From contig OY769938.1 in NCBI GenBank assembly GCA_963669295.1, forward strand, positions 3,410,001-3,474,000: 64,000 nucleotides of DNA. Direction: 5' to 3'. The first letter of the stretch is position 1. Each line of letters starts with the position of its first letter. Made by a program: the position numbers and the translations under genes. The notes under the pieces are model-generated. The model saw only the letters and a program-made list of their open reading frames with translations. It did no database searches and was not told the DNA's origin. Source of the stretch: G963669295 sp963669295. GTDB taxonomy: Bacteria; Bacteroidota; Bacteroidia; Flavobacteriales_D; CALLUQ01. This document shows, piece by piece, positions 16,791 through 25,615 of the stretch.

Positions 16791-19700
16791 TTACAATAGA
16801 CACATGACCGGTAAGGTCGTGAAAACCACCCAACTCATCTTTTAACCTCACCTTATATACGTATACATCAATCTGTGCAATTTCACTGCCTCCTCGTGCT
16901 CTGCCATCCCATTGTTGATAGAGGCTGTTAGACTGAAAAATGTTATTTCCCCACCGGTCAAATATCAATAGCTCAAACCCCTCATCTACTAACCCTTCGC
17001 CTTGAACAAAAAAGTAATCGTTGGTGCCATCTCCGTTAGGTGTAAAGGCGTTGGGAATGTATACACTAACACCAGGGTCGATGATAATGGGTTTTTCCAC
17101 TTCGCCAATGCAACCAAAATTGTTGGCTACTGTAAGCACTACGTTGTATGTTCCTGGGGCATCGTAAAAATGTCCGGGGTTAGGATCGGTAGCACCGTTG
17201 CCATCTCCAAAATCCCAGGTGTGGCTGTTGCCGCCATACGATGCATCGTAAAACATGATTTCTGGATCAAGAATAGAGGCGCGATAGCGGTTGGCATCAA
17301 AGTTGGCTACTGGCTTTGGAAACACTTGCACAATTCCATTCACGTTGGAAGTGTTGATGCAGCCATTTGATGAAGTTACCGTTAAGCCAACCTGGTAAGT
17401 TCTGCTGGTGGTGTAAGTATAGGTAGGAGTGCTATCTGTGGAGGTAACACCATTGTCAAAATCCCATAAAAAGGATACCACGCTCGAGTCGTATTGGGCA
17501 TTGTTTTGAAAATCAACAGTTAAGGGAGGGCATCCTTGTGCAATAAAAGGCGATAAGCTTACCGAAGGCAAAGGATATACTTCTACCGTGGTGGTGTCGC
17601 TTACTGTTTGTCCGCAAATATCGGTGGCGGTTAAGATGTAAGAAGTGGTGGCCTGGGGCGATATTGCAAAGGGCCCCAATCCTATTCCAAGATTGTTGTT
17701 CCAGCTGTAACTAACCACATTGGTGTTGTTATCTGTTCCAAAAATGTAGGCGGTATCTCCGATGCAAATGTTGTTGGAAGCGGTGGTAATGGCATCGAGG
17801 TTTAATAGCTGAACCGCTATTGCGATGCTGTCGGGAATGCTGGAGCAGCCATTGGCATCAAAAGCAGTTACTGTATAGGTAGTATTAACTTGTGGTGCAA
17901 CGGTTTGACTTTGCCCGTTGCCCAACCCTTGCCATTGATAAGAATAATTGCCACTACCTCCTGAAGCAACAGCTCCGATGAGGGTGGGAGTACCTGGGCA
18001 AATGGTGTCGGGTGCGTTTGCTATTACCATTACCGGAGATGGTTCGTTTACGGCAATACTATCGCCAATGGCGCAGTTGTTATTGTCGGTAACAGTTACC
18101 GAATAAGTATTGCTGTTGATGCCAACAATTTGTGGTGTAGTTGCTCCAGTATTCCATAGGTAGTTGTAAGGCGGAGTGCCCCCCTGAACATTTACAACAG
18201 CGCTTCCTGAGCTGCCGCCATAGCATAAAACATCTGCAGCATTCATGGTAATGGTAAGAGGGGTGGGTGCCGAAATATTAATGCCTTCATAAACAATGCA
18301 TCCATTGGCATCGGTAATGGTAGCAGTGTAGGTGCCCTGGCTCAATCCATTGGCCATTGCGGTGTATTGAACAGGGATAGTATTCCATTGGTAGTTATAA
18401 GGAGGAGTACCTCCTATTACTTCTGCCATGGCATAACCATCGTTGCCACCAAAACAACTTACATGGCCAATGTTGGTAATGCCCGACGAAAGCGGAGAAG
18501 GCTCGGCAATGGTAAATGAAACAGTCGTGTCGCATCCATTGCCATTAACAATAGTAACGCTATAATTACCAGGAGCCAATCCGGTGGCTAAAGCTCCTGT
18601 TTGAGGCGGGTTGGTATTCCAGCTAATGTTAAAGGGAGCAGTACCGCCTGTTAAGGTAACCATGGCTGTTCCATTACCATAGCCATTACAGGTAACATCA
18701 GCGGTGGTTAAATCTATGAGGGCATCAAAGTCGGTAAATACAATGTGCACAGTGTCTATTGCTGCCGGGCATCCATTGTTGCCTGTAGTGGTGAGGAATA
18801 ATGTAACGCCGCCTCCAGCTATTTCTTGTGCTGTAGGAAGGTAGGTGGTGTTTAAAGAATCGTTGTGGGGTGCAAAGGTGCCATTGCCCCCCGACCAGGT
18901 ACCGCCTGTTGCTGCAGTGATGCTGCCTGAAAGAACAACGGGGTCGTCCAGGCACAACAATTGATCGTTACCAGCATTGGCCGTAATGGGTTGCGAAAAA
19001 GCAGTTACTGTAATGGTGTCGGAGGTGGGAGGACATCCAGAAGTATCGCTAACCGTAAGTATATAGGTGCCAGTGTTAACAAAAATAGATGATGTGGTAT
19101 CGCCAGTGCTCCATGAATAAGAATAGGGGGGAGTGCCTCCTCCTCCGTAACCGGTGAGTGTAATGCCGGAAGCGCCATAACAAATCACAGGATTCACAGG
19201 CAAGATGGTAGCACTAAGGGTGGAATTGAAATATACCCTTACCGTATCGCAGTGCAACGTAGAATCGCATCCTCCCAGGGGGTAGCCGCACACCTGGTAA
19301 TCCACATAAGGGGGATATCCCGGTTGGGCATTTACATATACTGTATCGCAGTTGAGGCAGTTGAGGTAGCTATCATAAGCACCAGCAGTACCCGGTTGTA
19401 TCGAAGTCCAAACAATGGAGGCAGGGTCGTAGCCAAATGCGTAAATCATTCCATTGCAACCGTCGTTAATCGTAATATCGTCCGAAACACCGGGCTCAGC
19501 AATAGAGGTAATGATGTATTCGTTGTTGTTGTTGCCCGGCTTGCAAAAGGTTACAATGTGTGGGCCTGGGCCATTTAAACAAAGCGGATCACCCACTTGT
19601 GTTGGTGGCCCACAGTTTACCTGGTAAAACAACGCACCAGGGGGAATAGCGCCAGAAAAAATATCGAAAATAATGCCTTCCGCATCTGGGTGTAATGTAA

Positions 19701-19935
19701 TCACAAACTCTATGCATTTATCCGGATTGGTAGTGTTACAACAATTGCCATCCCTATTTACATTCGGGCTGATCCAATTGGCATTGGGGTCGTAGGAAAG
19801 GTCTACCATGAAAGTGGGAGTAATGGAATCACAAAGCTGAGCAAAAGCAGTGTGTGGAGGTGCACAAAACAGGAGAACAAGTAAGTTAAAGAGAGCGAGC
19901 GGTTTTGTGATGGACGGAGTAGAACATTTTTTCAT
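16786..19935 (-). CDS. Large secreted adhesin: SprB repeats, PKD domain, T9SS type B (gliding-type) C-terminus
   Basis: A 1049-residue secreted protein with an N-terminal signal (ending AFA-QLC) and a Cys-rich opening ~190 residues. Several SprB-type repeats follow in residues ~400-625 (VTCNGYGNGTAMVTLTGGTA; VSCFGGNDGYAMAEVIGGTP; VLCYGGSSGSAVVNVQGGTP), each ending in a PGNYSVTI/QGTYTATI motif. PKD-like domains come next (VSFLWDFDNGVTS, HTWDFGDGNGATDPNP). The last ~90 residues are a type B sorting domain: VYIPNAFTPNGDGTNDYFFV, LLIFDRWGN and the final DLTGHVSIVK. SprB in Flavobacterium is the mobile gliding adhesin; this smaller protein is probably a surface adhesin, and gliding itself cannot be inferred. 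Confidence 0.88.
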   Translation of the reverse strand: MKKCSTPSITKPLALFNLLVLLFCAPPHTAFAQLCDSITPTFMVDLSYDPNANWISPNVNRDGNCCNTTNPDKCIEFVITLHPDAEGIIFDIFSGAIPPGALFYQVNCGPPTQVGDPLCLNGPGPHIVTFCKPGNNNNEYIITSIAEPGVSDDITINDGCNGMIYAFGYDPASIVWTSIQPGTAGAYDSYLNCLNCDTVYVNAQPGYPPYVDYQVCGYPLGGCDSTLHCDTVRVYFNSTLSATILPVNPVICYGASGITLTGYGGGGTPPYSYSWSTGDTTSSIFVNTGTYILTVSDTSGCPPTSDTITVTAFSQPITANAGNDQLLCLDDPVVLSGSITAATGGTWSGGNGTFAPHNDSLNTTYLPTAQEIAGGGVTLFLTTTGNNGCPAAIDTVHIVFTDFDALIDLTTADVTCNGYGNGTAMVTLTGGTAPFNISWNTNPPQTGALATGLAPGNYSVTIVNGNGCDTTVSFTIAEPSPLSSGITNIGHVSCFGGNDGYAMAEVIGGTPPYNYQWNTIPVQYTAMANGLSQGTYTATITDANGCIVYEGINISAPTPLTITMNAADVLCYGGSSGSAVVNVQGGTPPYNYLWNTGATTPQIVGINSNTYSVTVTDNNNCAIGDSIAVNEPSPVMVIANAPDTICPGTPTLIGAVASGGSGNYSYQWQGLGNGQSQTVAPQVNTTYTVTAFDANGCSSIPDSIAIAVQLLNLDAITTASNNICIGDTAYIFGTDNNTNVVSYSWNNNLGIGLGPFAISPQATTSYILTATDICGQTVSDTTTVEVYPLPSVSLSPFIAQGCPPLTVDFQNNAQYDSSVVSFLWDFDNGVTSTDSTPTYTYTTSRTYQVGLTVTSSNGCINTSNVNGIVQVFPKPVANFDANRYRASILDPEIMFYDASYGGNSHTWDFGDGNGATDPNPGHFYDAPGTYNVVLTVANNFGCIGEVEKPIIIDPGVSVYIPNAFTPNGDGTNDYFFVQGEGLVDEGFELLIFDRWGNNIFQSNSLYQQWDGRARGGSEIAQIDVYVYKVRLKDELGGFHDLTGHVSIVK

Positions 19936-20214
19936 AGGCGTGTGGGTCTATATATAGTTTACGGAAAAGAATAATATTTTGTTTTGGTTATTTTTCAACA
20001 TGAAAACAGAATAAAATTCTACAAAACTAGCTTGAAATCGATTTTTGTTTCATCGATTAAAACACCTTGTTGGTCTATCACTTAAACCGTTTAGCTGATG
20101 CTTAAAGCCTGTGGTAGCATTTGCTGGAGAAAATCAGAAAGAAATGGGAAATGGGAATTTATCAACAAATACAACCCAAACGAGGCAAATCAACGTCTAC
20201 GCGCGCACGCGAGA

Positions 20215-21186
20215 TTAAAATTCATCGTCAATTAATGCGGGGCGTTGGGTAAGTTCGTGGTAGCAAATCACGTCTTTTGCATAGTAATGAATGGCCATGC
20301 TTTTTCGAGTACTGTCTTTGCGCGTAACTGGGTTGCCTCCGTGCAATATGTTGGCATGCCAAATCAGTACATCGCCAGGGTTAGCGTAGAAGTTTTCTTT
20401 TACCAGTTGGTTGGTATCGATAACTTCTTGTACTTTTTCTTCATAGTTTTTATAAGCATCATCGCCCAGCCTAAAGAAGTTGCCGCCATGATTAAAATCC
20501 TCGTTGAGGATGTAGGGGAGCTTATGACTTCCGGGGTAGTAAAACAAAGCGCCATTTCCTTCATCTGTTGGTTCCAATGCAATCCATGCTGCAGTGAGGT
20601 AACCCAATGGGTGAGTGGTCATGTGAATAGAATCGGAGTGAGCTCGCTGTTGCGATCCGTTGATGAAGTTGAGGCTTTGAAAGGGGATGATTGATTTACC
20701 GAGTAAGAATTCCATGACCTGAATTAAGGTAGAAGCCGTCATGGCATCTTTCAACACCTTAGAGTGTTTGTGGGCAAATAACAGCCGCTTGCTTTGAGAA
20801 GTGAATTCCACTTTCTGTTCTTTAATGAGCCGGTCAACGTCGTTGTTAATGGCATTGACCTCTTCCTGGCTGAAAAAATCTTTCAGAATAATGTACCCTT
20901 GCTCCGGCCATTTTAAAATTTGTTCCTGAATGTTGGCAGGAAAAGCATCAAACCCAGGTTTGTTGCGAATGTCTTCCGCTGTTACTCCCTGATCCATCCA
21001 GGGCATTACTCCAGGATGATCTTTTAAGTCGGCATTCACGATGGGGCTTACAATGGATTTTCCCACCTTATAGCTTTTGTACAAGTCTTTGTTGTGCTTC
21101 AGCTTTTTAAGGTGAAACAAATTGTTGACCATGTAAATGAACTTGAACGACTTGATCGAACCAAGATATTTCTTCAATGAAGACAT
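20215..21186 (-). CDS. Phytanoyl-CoA dioxygenase (PhyH) family protein
   Basis: A 323-residue Fe(II)/2-oxoglutarate-dependent oxygenase. The iron-binding triad is visible as H183-x-D185 (RAHSDSIHM) and H282 (NILHGGNP), with R294 positioned for 2-oxoglutarate. The fold signature GNGALFYYPGSHKLPY and the GDVLIWHANILHGG strand support PhyH. The substrate is unknown; relatives hydroxylate lipids, amino acids or small metabolites. It is the last gene of the six-gene operon that begins with rsmE, 12 bp after the MORN/TonB gene. The 279-bp gap to the adhesin gene holds no feature I can support. Confidence 0.85.
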   Translation of the reverse strand: MSSLKKYLGSIKSFKFIYMVNNLFHLKKLKHNKDLYKSYKVGKSIVSPIVNADLKDHPGVMPWMDQGVTAEDIRNKPGFDAFPANIQEQILKWPEQGYIILKDFFSQEEVNAINNDVDRLIKEQKVEFTSQSKRLLFAHKHSKVLKDAMTASTLIQVMEFLLGKSIIPFQSLNFINGSQQRAHSDSIHMTTHPLGYLTAAWIALEPTDEGNGALFYYPGSHKLPYILNEDFNHGGNFFRLGDDAYKNYEEKVQEVIDTNQLVKENFYANPGDVLIWHANILHGGNPVTRKDSTRKSMAIHYYAKDVICYHELTQRPALIDDEF

Positions 21187-21198
21187 GTCTGCAATTTA

Positions 21199-22056
21199 CT
21201 AATAATCGAATACCAGTTTGAATTCTTCCGGTTCTTTTCGGTTATGATTTATGGCAGGTTTCCAGGTAGGCATGGTTCGAAGCACCTGCTTTAATGCTTC
21301 ATTGAATTTAGGGTTGATGCCTTGCACCACATTAATGTGCTTTGCCTTTCCTTGTGGGGTAACTTCAAACAGTACAATGATTTGGTGAAATCCGCCATCG
21401 GCTAATCCTTGCGATAAATGCTCTTTTACATAAGCATTGAGGGCCGTAATGCCTCCGGGGAAACTGGCTTTGCTGTTGGCGAGGGGTTGTGCTACCTTGC
21501 CCCCTTTTTCATTCCAATAGGTGGCTTTTTTTAGTGCCCCACCTTTGTACACTTCCTTGGCGCTTATTCCTCCGTTGCTATGGTACCACTTCCATTCTTT
21601 TTCCCTTTGGCCATTTACATAGCTGCCTTCATAACTGAGGTTGCGATTGGCATGCCATCCTTTCCAGGTGCCGTGCTGTGCTCCACTCGTTAATGTGCCT
21701 TTTTCCATTACATTGCCTTTCTTATCCCACCACGTGCGTTCTCCTTGTTTATGGCCATTAACATAATGGACTTCACTTTTCTTTTCACCCGTTTTGTACC
21801 ACCAGGTAAATTTTCCATTTTTCACTTCTGGAAGTAGCGAAGAGTAGGTACCCTCCATTTGCAACTCTCCTGTAGCATAAAAATCTTTGGCAATAACACT
21901 ACCCTTTTTACTGGGGTGGTCTTCCACGGTTCGATAATAGCAGGCTTTATCGGCAGTGGTGGTATTCCAATTACAATCGTAATACACCGAAGCCTTGCGT
22001 TGCGCAATGCTGATGCTACAAATGAATAGTGCTATGGCGATGATGAAGTAGCGCAT
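21199..22056 (-). CDS. MORN-repeat (YwqK-type) periplasmic protein with TonB C-terminal domain
   Basis: A 285-residue protein with a cleavable-type signal (MRYFIIAIALFICSISIAQ). About five MORN/YwqK-type repeats fill residues ~60-175 (GKFTWWYKTGEKKSEVHY, GHKQGERTWWDKKGNVMEKG, NGQREKEWKWYHSNGGISAK). The last ~90 residues are a TonB C-terminal fold (FPGGITALNAYVKEHL, VLFEVTPQGKAKHINVVQG, PTWKPAINHNRKEPEEFKLV). Because the N-terminus looks cleaved rather than anchored, it is unlikely to act as a classical ExbBD-coupled TonB. It lies between an OmpA protein and PhyH in the operon. Confidence 0.8.
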   Translation of the reverse strand: MRYFIIAIALFICSISIAQRKASVYYDCNWNTTTADKACYYRTVEDHPSKKGSVIAKDFYATGELQMEGTYSSLLPEVKNGKFTWWYKTGEKKSEVHYVNGHKQGERTWWDKKGNVMEKGTLTSGAQHGTWKGWHANRNLSYEGSYVNGQREKEWKWYHSNGGISAKEVYKGGALKKATYWNEKGGKVAQPLANSKASFPGGITALNAYVKEHLSQGLADGGFHQIIVLFEVTPQGKAKHINVVQGINPKFNEALKQVLRTMPTWKPAINHNRKEPEEFKLVFDY

Positions 22057-22074
22057 GGAGACAAAGTTACCAAT

Positions 22075-23154
22075 TTACTTTTGTACGATCTTAAATTCTA
22101 CTCTTCTATTGGTTGCCCTACCTTCTTCTGTAAGGTTGGAAGCAATGGGCACTTCACTTCCGTACCCAATGCATTTAATTCTTTTCTGGTCGATGCCTTG
22201 TTCAGTAAGGTAACGCCCTACACTTACAGCTCTTTTCAACGAAAGGTTTTGGTTGTAGGCCTCCTGTCCAAGGTCGTCGGTATGCCCGTGAATAGAGATG
22301 TCAGCAGTAGGGTGTTTTTTCAAATAGGCTGCCAATTCATTGAGTTCACCAAATGAAGATGGTAACAGGGTAGCTTTGTTGTATTCGAAGTTTACATGGT
22401 TCAATACCATGTTTTGCCCTACTTCATAAGTGGTAGTAGAGTCGATGGTTGTTATGGGTTGCTCCTCCACTTCATCGGGCAACTGTTCTACCACCACATT
22501 GTCGATGTAATAGTAAGCGCGAATGTCTTTGTTTTGGTTGCGGGGAAACATGCTTTGCCGTTTCAGCTTTACATTTTTGTGGAAGCATCCGATGATGATA
22601 TGAGTTTCACCCCCTTTGGCGGTAAACACCCCTTCAATGGGCATCCAACGTTCTTTGTTCATCAGTAGTTCTTCGCCCGAATCGATATAGGGCTCTACAT
22701 AAATTCGGGTGTTGTTGTTTTGCTCTATTTTCCTGCGCGAAAAAAATACACCGAGGTGATTAATGGCTTTACCACTATCGTCAGAAAGGTTGGCATAAAA
22801 CATTACGCGATAGCGTTTATTTTTCACCAACGGTTGTAACAATTGCGATTGAATGTATTCGCGATACTGCCCATAACTATCGTCTTGAAAAGCAATGATG
22901 CCTGCATATCCGTCGCCAGATTGTGCTTCTTGCTTTCCTTTGTTGTTTTGAGGAACACCTACTACCTTTTTACTGCAACGGTGAAAATAGTCGGCCGTAC
23001 CATTGTTGGGATTGTCCCATCCACTGGCATATTTAATAAGGTCGAACCCTTTGGGGCATTTGTTTTGTTGCTCAAAGTCGGGGTTGCTCACCAGGTTTTG
23101 AGCGAATACCATGCAAGGGGTACACATTAACGCTATGAGCCAATGCCATTTCAA
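22075..23154 (-). CDS. OmpA-family outer-membrane protein (copy 1 of tandem pair)
   Basis: A 359-residue protein with a signal peptide (to VFAQ), an N-terminal ~210-residue beta-sandwich module opening NLVSNPDFEQQNKCP, and a C-terminal OmpA peptidoglycan-binding domain (residues ~245-359: SIHGHTDDLGQEAYNQNLSL, KRIKCIGYGSEVPIA, NRRVEFKIV). The OmpA part anchors the outer membrane to peptidoglycan. The frame opens at TTG 23154, directly after the upstream gene's stop; the first ATG would remove most of the signal peptide, so TTG with translational reinitiation is likely. Its neighbour is a paralogue. Confidence 0.88.
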   Translation of the reverse strand: MKWHWLIALMCTPCMVFAQNLVSNPDFEQQNKCPKGFDLIKYASGWDNPNNGTADYFHRCSKKVVGVPQNNKGKQEAQSGDGYAGIIAFQDDSYGQYREYIQSQLLQPLVKNKRYRVMFYANLSDDSGKAINHLGVFFSRRKIEQNNNTRIYVEPYIDSGEELLMNKERWMPIEGVFTAKGGETHIIIGCFHKNVKLKRQSMFPRNQNKDIRAYYYIDNVVVEQLPDEVEEQPITTIDSTTTYEVGQNMVLNHVNFEYNKATLLPSSFGELNELAAYLKKHPTADISIHGHTDDLGQEAYNQNLSLKRAVSVGRYLTEQGIDQKRIKCIGYGSEVPIASNLTEEGRATNRRVEFKIVQK

Positions 23155-24177
23155 CTATTCTACAACTTTAAATTCTACCCTTCTGTTTTGTTGTCGGCCG
23201 TAAGATGATTTGTTGGAGGCAATGGGTTGCTCACTGCCATACCCTTTGTGCGATAACCTTTTGCCGTCGATGCCTTTTGAAGTAAGGTAGGCTACTACAG
23301 CTTTTGCCCTATTTTCGGAAAGCGGTTGGTTGTGTGCTTCGTTGCCATTGTTATCGGTATGCCCTCCAATTTCAATGTTGAGTTTAGGTTTGCTTTGCAT
23401 CAGCGCCACCAGCTTGTCTAACTCTTCATACGATTGTGGAAACAGTTGATGGCTGTCGTGGGCAAATAATACGTTTTCCAAAATAAAGCCGGTACCCGAT
23501 TTTGTAGGTACGTTGTTATCGAACGGATTGCCACAGGTAAGTTCATTTTCGATGGGTACTACCGATACATCGTCTACATAGTAATGTACATCTTTGATGC
23601 CCAAACGGTGAAAGCAACCAATGGTCATAGATTGTTCACCTCCCTTAGCGGTATAGGTGTTGGATAACCTTACCCAATTCGTGGTGTCTCGATGCCCTTC
23701 TTTATTGCGAAAAAACACCTGGGGTTTGGTTTGGGTGGTGCGCACTATTTTTTTGTCGGGAGGGGCAGGAGAAAAGTAAACTCCCAGGGTACTTGCCTGG
23801 TCTACCGAACGGTCGCCACGACTGATGAACAATTGAATACAGTATTGTTTTCCAGCTTCTAAGGGCTGTGTAAGCACAGTGTGTAGAAATTCAGGGGCAG
23901 TGCCTTTGGTGATGCAAAAGCCAGCATAGGCTTCACCTGAGTGGGCTTTTTGATAGCCCAGTCTGTTGTATGGAATGGAAGCGTCTACTGCCGCTTTTTG
24001 ATGGAAAAAGTCGGCTGGGCCGTAGGCGGTCCAATGGTTGCCCACTGTAGCACCAAATATGCCTGTGGTGGTAGGCAACGAATCGTATTGCTCGAAGCCA
24101 GGGTTGGAAACGAGGTTTTGAGCCAGCAGGGTGCTTCCGGTGTACAGGCACAGTAAAGCAAGTAGGTATTTCATCAT
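23155..24177 (-). CDS. OmpA-family outer-membrane protein (copy 2 of tandem pair)
   Basis: A 340-residue paralogue of the next gene. The signal peptide ends LLAQ, followed by NLVSNPGFEQYDSLPTTTG and a matching beta-sandwich module (DFFHQKAAVDAS, YYVDDVSVVPIE). The C-terminal OmpA domain has IGGHTDNNGNEAHNQPLSEN, KRLSHKGYGSEQPIA and NRRVEFKVVE. It starts 2 bp after the DUF4159 stop and abuts the next OmpA gene. The tandem pair probably arose by duplication and divergence in the N-terminal module. Confidence 0.88.
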   Translation of the reverse strand: MMKYLLALLCLYTGSTLLAQNLVSNPGFEQYDSLPTTTGIFGATVGNHWTAYGPADFFHQKAAVDASIPYNRLGYQKAHSGEAYAGFCITKGTAPEFLHTVLTQPLEAGKQYCIQLFISRGDRSVDQASTLGVYFSPAPPDKKIVRTTQTKPQVFFRNKEGHRDTTNWVRLSNTYTAKGGEQSMTIGCFHRLGIKDVHYYVDDVSVVPIENELTCGNPFDNNVPTKSGTGFILENVLFAHDSHQLFPQSYEELDKLVALMQSKPKLNIEIGGHTDNNGNEAHNQPLSENRAKAVVAYLTSKGIDGKRLSHKGYGSEQPIASNKSSYGRQQNRRVEFKVVE

Positions 24178-24179
24178 GG

Positions 24180-24851
24180 TTATTGTTCTGGTGCTTCTCC
24201 CATTAAAGCTACCTGAACGATGTTGGCACCCATTTTGAGGGCTTTTCTTCGGTTTTCTTCAGAGTCGTTATGTACCTCTTGATCTTCCCAGCCATCGCCT
24301 AAGTCTGATTCATAGGAGTAAAAGCATACCAACCTACCTTCATGAATTATGCCAAAACCTTGCGAAGGGTTGTCGTCGTGCTCATGAATTTTAGGGAGCC
24401 CGTTGGCAAAGTCGTATTTCTGGTGGTAAATTGGGTGGTTGAAGGGCAACTCTATGAACTTCAGCCCATCTGCTGCAAATACCTTTTCCATTTGCGGGCG
24501 GATGAATTTATCCATGCCATAGTTGTCGTCGATGTGCAGGAATCCACCACTAAGGAGATAGTTGCGTAGGTTTTCTGCTTCTTGCGCAGAAAACACCACA
24601 TTGCCATGGCCGGTCATGTGTACAAAAGGATAATTGAACAACTCCGGGCTTCCTATTTCTACTACAGCCGTTTCCTTATTGATGTTCATGTTAAGGTTTT
24701 TGTTGCAGTATTCCACCAGGTTGGGCAAGGAGGTGGGGTTGGCATACCAATCGCCACCGCCATTATATTTCATCACAGCAAATTGGTAGGACGCTTGTTG
24801 GGCCTGTAATGCCCCACTTAAAAGGATGAGTATAAGTGCCAGGTATTTCAT
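24180..24851 (-). CDS. DUF4159-domain secreted protein
   Basis: A 223-residue protein with a signal peptide (MKYLALILILLSGALQA-QQ). The remainder is a DUF4159 domain, a glutamine-amidotransferase-like Rossmann fold: FAVMKYNGGGDWYANPTSLP, PFVHMTGHGNVVFSAQEAEN, GGFLHIDDNYGMDKFIRPQM and the end GANIVQVALMGE. The biochemical role is unknown; relatives occur next to MoxR/vWA gene sets, which are absent here. It overlaps rsmE by 4 bp. Confidence 0.85.
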   Translation of the reverse strand: MKYLALILILLSGALQAQQASYQFAVMKYNGGGDWYANPTSLPNLVEYCNKNLNMNINKETAVVEIGSPELFNYPFVHMTGHGNVVFSAQEAENLRNYLLSGGFLHIDDNYGMDKFIRPQMEKVFAADGLKFIELPFNHPIYHQKYDFANGLPKIHEHDDNPSQGFGIIHEGRLVCFYSYESDLGDGWEDQEVHNDSEENRRKALKMGANIVQVALMGEAPEQ

Positions 24852-25546
24852 TCGTTCAATAAATTAATGGTATGGCAGGCCACCAGGGCCGCGGTTTCAG
24901 TTCTTAAACGGCTATTTCCCAAACTTATTGGTTGAAAGCTATGTGCAATTGCCATTTCAATTTCTTCCGGACTGAAATCACCTTCGGGGCCGATCAAAAC
25001 AAGTGCATTGGTAGCAGGAATATACGCTTCCTTGAGGGCATGCCGTTCTTCTTCTATACAATGGGCAATAAACTTCTGACCATCAAAGTCTTGTTGTACA
25101 AAATGATTAAAGCTGGTCATTTCCTTTAGCGTAGGCAAATAGGCTTTTACCGACTGTTTCATGGCAGCAACAATAATTTTGTTCAGCCGTTCGGGTTTCA
25201 CTACTTTTCGCTCCGAGCGTTGGCACAGCAATGGGGTAATGGCATCCATTCCTATTTCGGTGGCTTTTTCCAGGAAATACTCAAAGCGATCAATGTTTTT
25301 GGTGGGCGCCACTGCCAGGTGTAGCTCAAAATTCCGTTGGCCAAACTTTTCTTGTTGTTTTACCACTTCCAGCAAACACCGCTTGGGGTGGTTGTCCAAC
25401 ACTTTAGCGTCGCAGAATGTTCCTTTGCCATCTACCAATTGTACTACATCTCCTTGCTGTAATCGTAAAACACGTACAGCGTGCTTTGATTCTTCTTCAG
25501 ACAATTGAATGTGCGAAGCCAGTTGTGGAACGTAAAACAGTTGCAT
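24848..25546 (-). CDS. rsmE: 16S rRNA (uracil(1498)-N(3))-methyltransferase
   Basis: A 232-residue SPOUT methyltransferase that methylates U1498 of 16S rRNA with S-adenosylmethionine. An N-terminal PUA-like domain (HAVRVLRLQQGDVVQLVDGK) is followed by the knotted catalytic domain with FEYFLEKATEIGMDAITPLL, KPERLNKIIVAAMKQS, LVLIGPEGDFSPEEIEMA and the terminal LGNSRLRTETAALVA. Length matches the family. It is the first gene of the six-gene operon running down to PhyH. Confidence 0.94.
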   Translation of the reverse strand: MQLFYVPQLASHIQLSEEESKHAVRVLRLQQGDVVQLVDGKGTFCDAKVLDNHPKRCLLEVVKQQEKFGQRNFELHLAVAPTKNIDRFEYFLEKATEIGMDAITPLLCQRSERKVVKPERLNKIIVAAMKQSVKAYLPTLKEMTSFNHFVQQDFDGQKFIAHCIEEERHALKEAYIPATNALVLIGPEGDFSPEEIEMAIAHSFQPISLGNSRLRTETAALVACHTINLLNE

Positions 25547-25560
25547 GCAATAAATGTACT

Positions 25561-25595
25561 AAAAAAGCCCTGATGCTCTAAGAGAACCAGGGCTT
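25561..25595 (-). terminator. Rho-independent terminator of pckA
   Basis: An 8-bp stem (AAGCCCTG / CAGGGCTT) with a 15-nt loop, followed on the minus strand by a T-run. It lies 21 bp past the pckA stop. Confidence 0.85.
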
Positions 25596-25615
25596 GATAA
25601 ATATTTTGAGAAATT

